Below, one piece after another: positions 59,076 to 64,000 of a DNA stretch of 64,000 bases; the stretch's first letter is position 1; each line of letters begins with the position of its first letter. The position numbers and the translations under genes are program-made. Under the pieces are notes generated by a model. The model had not been told where the DNA came from. It searched no databases and was given only the letters and a program-made list of their open reading frames with translations. Source of the DNA: Oceaniglobus trochenteri (GTDB lineage Bacteria; Pseudomonadota; Alphaproteobacteria; Rhodobacterales; Rhodobacteraceae); the NCBI RefSeq assembly GCF_020529025.1, contig NZ_JACNMM010000003.1:1-64000 (forward strand). Reading direction: 5' to 3'.

Positions 59076-59729
59076 TCAGCCCGGCACGCGTTCGCCGAAA
59101 ATGGCCGAGCCGACCCGCACATGGGTGGCCCCGAAGGAAATGGCCTTCTCGAAATCCCCCGACATTCCCATCGACAGCCCTTCCAACCCGTTGCGGGCCG
59201 CCATCTTTGCCAGAAGCGCGAAATGCAGGCTTGCCTCTTCCTCGACCGGCGGAATGCACATCAGGCCCACCAGCGGCAGGTCCATCCCGCGGCATTCGGC
59301 CACGAAAGCGTCGAGGTCCGCGGGCAGAACCCCGGCCTTCTGAGGCTCTTCCCCCGTGTTGACCTGGATGAAAAGATCGGGACAGGCGCCGGTTTCCTGT
59401 GCCAGGCGGGCAAAGGCCTTGGCCAGTTTGGGGCGGTCCAGCGAATGGATCACCTGAAACAGCTCCATCGCCTGACGTGCCTTGTTGCTTTGCAGGGGGC
59501 CCAGAAGATGCAGGGAGCAGGCGCCATGGGTGTCCTGCAACCCGGGCCATTTTCCGGCGGCCTCCTGAACACGGTTTTCCCCGAAGACGCGGTGCCCTTC
59601 CTGCAGAACGGCCTCGACCCGCTCCAGCGGCTGCACCTTGCTGACGGCGATCAGTTCGGTGGTGCCGGGGCTGCGTCCGGCTTCGGTTTCGGCGGCGCGG
59701 ATGCGGGCGGTGATCTCGGCAAGGCTCAT
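59076..59729 (-). CDS. YggS-family pyridoxal phosphate homeostasis protein
   Basis: The 217-residue protein has the PLP lysine in ELIAVSKVQPLE (Lys31), HRVFGENRVQEA, LHLLGPLQSNKAR, FIQVNTGEEPQKAG and SMGMSGDFEKAI. It binds PLP and keeps cofactor and amino acid pools balanced. GAAGGAG precedes the start at 59729. It is the downstream neighbour of the porin on the same strand, separated by the porin terminator. Confidence 0.94.
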   Translation of the reverse strand: MSLAEITARIRAAETEAGRSPGTTELIAVSKVQPLERVEAVLQEGHRVFGENRVQEAAGKWPGLQDTHGACSLHLLGPLQSNKARQAMELFQVIHSLDRPKLAKAFARLAQETGACPDLFIQVNTGEEPQKAGVLPADLDAFVAECRGMDLPLVGLMCIPPVEEEASLHFALLAKMAARNGLEGLSMGMSGDFEKAISFGATHVRVGSAIFGERVPG

Positions 59730-59775
59730 GCGGCGGCTCCTTCTCTTTGACCCAGATAGGCCACAGTGCCGCACA

Positions 59776-59807
59776 AAAGAAAAGAGCGGGCACAGGGCCC
59801 GCTCTTT
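59776..59807 (-). terminator. intrinsic terminator of the porin gene
   Basis: AAAGAGCGGGC and GCCCGCTCTTT make a perfect 11-bp stem with a five-base loop. On the minus strand it is followed by TTCTTTTG, 24 bases after the porin stop. Confidence 0.88.
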
Positions 59808-59830
59808 CCGTCAAACAATTCCGTAAGGAA

Positions 59831-60721
59831 TTAGAAGGACATCGAGATACCGAAGTCGAAACCGTCGACGTCGGCGGTGTCGTTCTTCACGTAGCCGCCT
59901 TTCAGAGCAGCACCGCCACCCAGGTCGTAGGAAGCGCCCAGACCGTAGGCTTTCACGCCGCCCAGGTCTTCGTCGTCAGCGTAGAACGCGGTCGCGGTGG
60001 TGGCACCGAAGACGTAGTCCAGCGAGATCGAGTACTGGTCGCCATCGGTGGCGCCGAAGTCAGCGTGACCGTAGATCGCCTTGACAGTCGCGTCACCGAA
60101 GGAAGCGGTACCGCCAACGATGATGTGGTCAACGCCAGCTTCGTTGTCTTCGTAACCCAGAGCAACGGTGTAGTCACCCCAAGCGTACTTCACACCAACG
60201 GCATAGGCGTCGAAAGTGTCGTCGCCGGGAGCAGCGGTGTCCTGGTCGGTGTCGGGCTGAGCAGCCGACGCGTAGAAGGTCAGACCACCGGTGTTGTACT
60301 CGTACAGAGCGCCGGTCTTGTCCATGTTGCCGCCCGAAGCAGCGTAGCTCATTTCGTTCAGGTCGCCCAGGCCGGTGAGGCCAACGCCCGAAACGTGGCC
60401 GACAGCAGCTTTCGCAGCACCGTCAACGTCACCCATCGACAGCTTGCCGAAGGCGCCCGAGATGAAGACCGTACCAGCGGTCATGTTCTCGTTGCCGTTG
60501 CCCGAAGCGGCGTTGTCGGCGCGGATGCTACCACCGAACGACAGGCCACCATCGGTTTCGCCCGAAGCGGCGAACGAGATGCGGATACGGCTGGTGAAGG
60601 CCAGATCATCGTCGAAGTTGTCGATGATACCCATGCGGCCGTCGCCACCAACGGTCACTTCGGCGGCAGCGAAGCCGGCCGACATGATCAGCGCGGTCGA
60701 GGCCAGGAGAATTTTTTTCAT
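59831..60721 (-). CDS. outer-membrane porin
   Basis: The 296-residue protein starts MKKILLASTALIMSAGFAAAEV (signal peptide) and continues with alternating beta strands rich in Gly, Asp and aromatic residues. It ends in FDFGISMSF with a terminal Phe. This is the standard Rhodobacter-type general porin layout. The codon usage is strongly biased, as in highly expressed genes. GAGGGAAAT lies before the start at 60721; a longer start at 60745 is less likely. Confidence 0.93.
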   Translation of the reverse strand: MKKILLASTALIMSAGFAAAEVTVGGDGRMGIIDNFDDDLAFTSRIRISFAASGETDGGLSFGGSIRADNAASGNGNENMTAGTVFISGAFGKLSMGDVDGAAKAAVGHVSGVGLTGLGDLNEMSYAASGGNMDKTGALYEYNTGGLTFYASAAQPDTDQDTAAPGDDTFDAYAVGVKYAWGDYTVALGYEDNEAGVDHIIVGGTASFGDATVKAIYGHADFGATDGDQYSISLDYVFGATTATAFYADDEDLGGVKAYGLGASYDLGGGAALKGGYVKNDTADVDGFDFGISMSF

Positions 60722-60878
60722 TTCGATTTCCCTCGTATTTCTCAAAAGGTTTATCTCAATCCAGGAAATCCGAAGTGAGACATGAGCCTAATTCGCTCGC
60801 ACCGCCCCTGATTGCAAGCGGCCGCTTCGACGCTCCTGCAAACCGGCTTCAGATGGTGCAGCTTTGCCACAGTGATTT

Positions 60879-60921
60879 GCCCCCTGCCCGCCACTCCCCC
60901 TTATAGGGTGCGGCAGGGGGC
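60879..60921. other. long inverted repeat in the porin / DUF3576 divergent region
   Basis: GCCCCCTGCC and GGCAGGGGGC form a 10-bp stem around a 23-base loop that itself contains CCCTTATAGGG. It lies between two divergent genes, so it could be a regulatory site or a transcript leader structure. The 273-base spacer holds nothing else I can support. Confidence 0.35.
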
Positions 60922-60994
60922 ATTTCCTCAAAAATCCTTGTGACACCCCAACCGCTCGGCTACACACGGGAAAAACAAGGGGTGAGGGCACCTT

Positions 60995-61507
60995 ATGCAC
61001 ATGCGCGGTATCACGAAGACGGGTCTTTCTCTGGCGCTGGTCCTGGGCCTTGCGGCCTGTGGCGGCACCGGCGGCTTTTTCCGCAACAACCCCGACAAGG
61101 AAAGCGAAGCCGACAAGATCACCCGTGAGTACCGCGAGCGCGAGCTGCAGCAGAAGCCGAACGAATCGACCCTGCTGGATCTCTTCACCAATGCCGACGA
61201 TCCGAACACCACCATCGAGGTGAACAAGTACATCTGGAACGCCGCGCAGGAAGTGCTGAACTTCATGCCCATCGAGGCGGCCGATCCCTTCTCGGGCGTT
61301 CTGGTCTATGGCTATGGCACCCCGCCGGGCGGCGGACGGTCCTATCGTGCCACCGTCTATGTGCAGGATCCCGCGCTGGATGCCCGGTCGCTGAACGTGG
61401 CGCTGCAAACCCGTGGCGGCCCGGCCAGCGTGGACACCGTGCGCGCCATCGAAGATGCCATCCTGACCCGCGCCCGCCAGTTGCGCATCCGCGACGGCAA
61501 GCTTTGA
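60995..61507 (+). CDS. DUF3576 lipoprotein
   Basis: The 170-residue protein has a lipoprotein signal (LSLALVLGLAAC, lipidated Cys22) and the DUF3576 core YIWNAAQEVLNFMPIEAADPFSGV. It ends with AILTRARQLRIRDGKL. The family is widespread in Alphaproteobacteria near leuS, and of unknown function. A glycosyltransferase gene on the other strand is inserted between it and leuS here. Confidence 0.9.
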   Translation: MHMRGITKTGLSLALVLGLAACGGTGGFFRNNPDKESEADKITREYRERELQQKPNESTLLDLFTNADDPNTTIEVNKYIWNAAQEVLNFMPIEAADPFSGVLVYGYGTPPGGGRSYRATVYVQDPALDARSLNVALQTRGGPASVDTVRAIEDAILTRARQLRIRDGKL

Positions 61508-61514
61508 CGCCGGC

Positions 61515-62750
61515 CTAACCCGCCGCCAGGTCTGCCACCCACTGAAACTGGCGCGGCAGGCACACCGACTTCAGATCATAGCGTTCCAGCACACGCGCCC
61601 TTGCGGCGCGCCCCAGACGGGCGCGCAGGTCGGGGTCGCCGCACAGGCGGTCGATCTGATCGACCATGGCGCGCGAATCGAAGAAATCGAACAGCACGCC
61701 GGTTTCGCCATCGGTGATCACCTCTTCCACGGGCTGGGTCGCGCTGGCCACGATCGCCGCCTCGCACGACATGGCCTCCATCAGGCTCCAGCTCAGCACG
61801 AAGGGATAGGTCAGGTAGAGGTGGACGGTCGAAACCTGTAGCAGCGACAGGAAATCCCCGTAGGGCAGCTTGCCGACGAAATGCACCCGCGCCCAATCGG
61901 CATCGGGAATCGCCCCGCGCACCTCGGCCGTCATCTTCTCCTTCCAGGTGCCGCCCTCCTTGGGCGCCGTGCCATAGCTGACGCTGTCGCCGCCCACCAC
62001 GATCACCCGCGCCTGGGGACGGCGGCGCAGCAGGTCGCCCAGCCCGCGCATGAAGACGTGAAACCCCCGGTAGGGTTCGAGATTGCGGTTCACGAAGGTG
62101 ATCACCTCGTCATCGCGGCTCAGGGTCAGGCCATCCAGCGTCACCTGCGCCGCCGGGTCGGGGCTGGCCTGGGCGGTGTCGATTCCGTCGTGCACCACGG
62201 TGATCTTCTGGCGCAGGGCGGGCGGATGGGTGCTGGCCTGCCATTCGGTCGGGCAAAGCGCCGCCTGCGCCTGTTCCAGTTGCAACCGCATCGACAGGTT
62301 GCGCATCCGCATCCGCGCGCCTTCGCCAAAGGCGTCCTTCAGCGCGAACTCGGGGTCGAACCCGATATCGGCACCCTCGGCCTGGTAATGGAATTCGCTG
62401 AACACCCCCAGTTTCGCCCCGGGCCAGACATCATGCACGAACAGCGCCTCGCCCCAGCCGGAATGGGCGATCACCACATCCGGCACATAGCCCCGCGCGG
62501 CAAGCTGGTCGGCCACGCGGTAAACCGCGGTTCCACGATGCACCGCACCGTTCAGGTTGGTCAGCCAGGGGTGGTGGGCCTGTCCTGTCGGATCGCTCCA
62601 GCGATAGGGGATGATCTGCACGCCGTTCCAGGTCTGCTGCTTGTCGACCCGGCAGGTCAGGGCAACCACATGATGCCCCGCCGCCACCAGCGCCGGCGCC
62701 AGGTGCTTGAACTGTCCGGGAAAGTTCTGGTGCAGGAACAGGATCTTCAT
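61515..62750 (-). CDS. family 4 glycosyltransferase
   Basis: The 411-residue protein starts MKILFLHQNFPGQFKHLAPAL and has VVHDGIDT, EVITFVNRNLEPYRGFHVFMRGL, VVGGDSVSYG and the C-terminal GT-B nucleotide-sugar motif SWSLMEAMSCEAAIVAS. It most likely adds a sugar to a surface polysaccharide. GGAGGG precedes the start at 62750. It is convergent with the DUF3576 gene and divergent from leuS. Confidence 0.9.
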   Translation of the reverse strand: MKILFLHQNFPGQFKHLAPALVAAGHHVVALTCRVDKQQTWNGVQIIPYRWSDPTGQAHHPWLTNLNGAVHRGTAVYRVADQLAARGYVPDVVIAHSGWGEALFVHDVWPGAKLGVFSEFHYQAEGADIGFDPEFALKDAFGEGARMRMRNLSMRLQLEQAQAALCPTEWQASTHPPALRQKITVVHDGIDTAQASPDPAAQVTLDGLTLSRDDEVITFVNRNLEPYRGFHVFMRGLGDLLRRRPQARVIVVGGDSVSYGTAPKEGGTWKEKMTAEVRGAIPDADWARVHFVGKLPYGDFLSLLQVSTVHLYLTYPFVLSWSLMEAMSCEAAIVASATQPVEEVITDGETGVLFDFFDSRAMVDQIDRLCGDPDLRARLGRAARARVLERYDLKSVCLPRQFQWVADLAAG

Positions 62751-62904
62751 GGGCCCTCCGTCGTGCCTTCGCATCTTGCAGCAAGGCTATACAGCAATCG
62801 CCCCGAAGATCACCGCCCAAATCCGCCCGCCATCCCCACTGGACCAATCGCATCCTGCGCCATATCAAGCGTGCGTTGCAGTCCCGTGAACAGAGGCCCG
62901 AACC

Positions 62905-64000
62905 ATGTCCCGTTATTCCGCCGCCGAGATCGAACCCAAATGGCAACAGGCCTGGGAAACCGCTGGCACCTTCACGGCGCAGAGGGATGACGCCAAGCCG
63001 AAGTACTATGTGCTCGAGATGTTTCCCTATCCCTCGGGCAACCTGCACATCGGCCATGTGCGCAACTACACCATGGGCGACGTGGTGGCGCGTTACAAAC
63101 TGTCGACCGGTCACGCGCTGCTGCATCCCATGGGCTGGGACGCCTTCGGCCTGCCCGCCGAAAACGCCGCCATGGAAAAGAAGATCCACCCCGGCGCCTG
63201 GACCTACAAGAACATCGACAACATGAAATCGCAGTTCTCGCGCCTTGGCCTGTCGCTGGACTGGAGCCGCGAATTCGCCACCTGCGACCCCGAATATTAC
63301 GGACAGCAACAGTCCATGTTCATCGACTTCATGGAAAAGGGGCTGGTCTATCGCAAGAACGCGGTGGTGAACTGGGACCCGGTGGACATGACCGTGCTGG
63401 CCAACGAACAGGTCGAGGACGGCAAGGGCTGGCGATCCGGTGCGACGGTGGAACGGCGCGAGCTGACCCAGTGGTTCTTCAGGATTTCCGACTACTCCGA
63501 GGAGTTGCTGGGCGCGCTCGACCGGCTTGAAAACTGGCCCGACAAGGTGCGCCTGATGCAACGCAACTGGATCGGCAAGTCGCGCGGATTGCAGTTTGCC
63601 TTCGGGCTGATCGACGGCCCCACCGGCCACGACCGGATCGAGGTTTATACCACCCGCCCCGACACGATGCTGGGCGCCTCCTTTGTCGGCATCTCGCCCG
63701 ACCATCCACTGGCCAGGGCGCTGGAGAAGGACAACGCCGACCTGGCCGCCTTCAACGCCGAATGCCGCAAGATGGGCACCGCCGAGGAAGAGATGGAAAA
63801 GGCCGAGAAGAAGGGCTTCGACACCGGCCTGCGCGTGCGCCATCCCTTTGATACGGCTTGGGAACTGCCGGTCTATGTCGCCAACTTCATCCTGATGGAT
63901 TACGGCACCGGCGCGATCTTCGGCTGCCCCGCCCATGATGCCCGCGACCTGGAATTCGCCCGCAAGTACGATCTGCCGGTGGTCTCCACCTATGCCCCCG
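62905..64000 (+). CDS. leuS: leucyl-tRNA synthetase, N-terminal part (runs off window)
   Basis: The frame starts [17 protein letters not shown] and has the class I HIGH motif at His48-His51 ([11 protein letters not shown]), [12 protein letters not shown], and the start of the CP1 editing domain with [12 protein letters not shown]. About 365 codons lie inside the window. It charges tRNA-Leu. It is not listed among complete frames because its stop codon is beyond 64000. The start at 62905 fits the family. Confidence 0.96.
   Translation, partial: MSRYSAAEIEPKWQQAWETAGTFTAQRDDAKPKYYVLEMFPYPSGNLHIGHVRNYTMGDVVARYKLSTGHALLHPMGWDAFGLPAENAAMEKKIHPGAWTYKNIDNMKSQFSRLGLSLDWSREFATCDPEYYGQQQSMFIDFMEKGLVYRKNAVVNWDPVDMTVLANEQVEDGKGWRSGATVERRELTQWFFRISDYSEELLGALDRLENWPDKVRLMQRNWIGKSRGLQFAFGLIDGPTGHDRIEVYTTRPDTMLGASFVGISPDHPLARALEKDNADLAAFNAECRKMGTAEEEMEKAEKKGFDTGLRVRHPFDTAWELPVYVANFILMDYGTGAIFGCPAHDARDLEFARKYDLPVVSTYAP

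Overview
The window looks like chromosomal DNA of a GC-rich alphaproteobacterium, most likely a marine Rhodobacterales (Rhodobacteraceae/Roseobacteraceae) member. The evidence is a CcrM-type GANTC methyltransferase next to rnhB, a petABC (Rieske, cytochrome b, cytochrome c1) operon, a glnK-amtB pair, an ftsK/lolA/aminotransferase neighbourhood, a mutY/DciA/DsbA cluster, a DUF3576 lipoprotein near leuS, and several RTX and type I secretion genes. No species can be named from the sequence alone.

Layout. (1) 1-3168 is the end of an integrated mobile element: the edge of an IS3-type transposase gene, two small coupled genes of unknown function, about 640 bases with no clear gene, and a large serine recombinase whose reading frame runs into the initiator tRNA gene (tRNA-fMet, 3092-3168, minus strand). 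(2) 3251-10053 is core chromosome, mostly minus strand: a glycosyltransferase, HAD phosphatase, rsmD, a ferredoxin reductase-like flavoprotein, a peroxiredoxin (plus strand), a pterin dehydratase, a COG3146 acyltransferase-like protein, a glycerophosphodiesterase and a RidA protein, often joined by 4-base ATGA overlaps. (3) 10127-21215 holds a type I secretion adaptor and ABC transporter, PBP1A, glnK-amtB with a possible NtrC site, and two RTX-repeat proteins with N-terminal membrane anchors. (4) 21544-33271 carries rpsO and pnp (translation and RNA decay), a DMT transporter, 1-Cys peroxiredoxin, RluA, free-Met-sulfoxide reductase, a STAS/anti-sigma kinase pair, a gamma-glutamyltransferase, hspQ, a transglycosylase lipoprotein, lolA and dps. 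(5) 33337-48941 has ftsK, a transaminase, an amidase, a UbiH-type hydroxylase, the bc1 operon, a LOG-family protein, rlmN, an IalB-type protein, asparaginase and serB. (6) 49005-64000 has alkB, mutY, DciA, DsbA, a medium-chain reductase, ccrM, rnhB, a ribosome-inactivating-protein-like gene, a response regulator, ribA, an L,D-transpeptidase, a YggS protein, a porin, a DUF3576 lipoprotein, a glycosyltransferase and the start of leuS.

The most unusual item is the 186-residue gene at 55841-56401. It has most of the active-site pattern of ribosome-inactivating proteins (ricin A chain/Shiga toxin A family): a Tyr in an LYxxGF context, the ISEAVRF helix with Glu and Arg three apart, and a Trp exactly 31 residues after that Arg. 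It sits between rnhB and an OmpR-type regulator, and is preceded by two near-identical hairpin units. Other points of interest are the recombinase/tRNA overlap, the membrane-anchored RTX proteins, three GANTC sites in the ccrM upstream region and a ribbon-helix-helix protein with a relaxase-like tail. All functional calls come from reading the translations; no database search was run.
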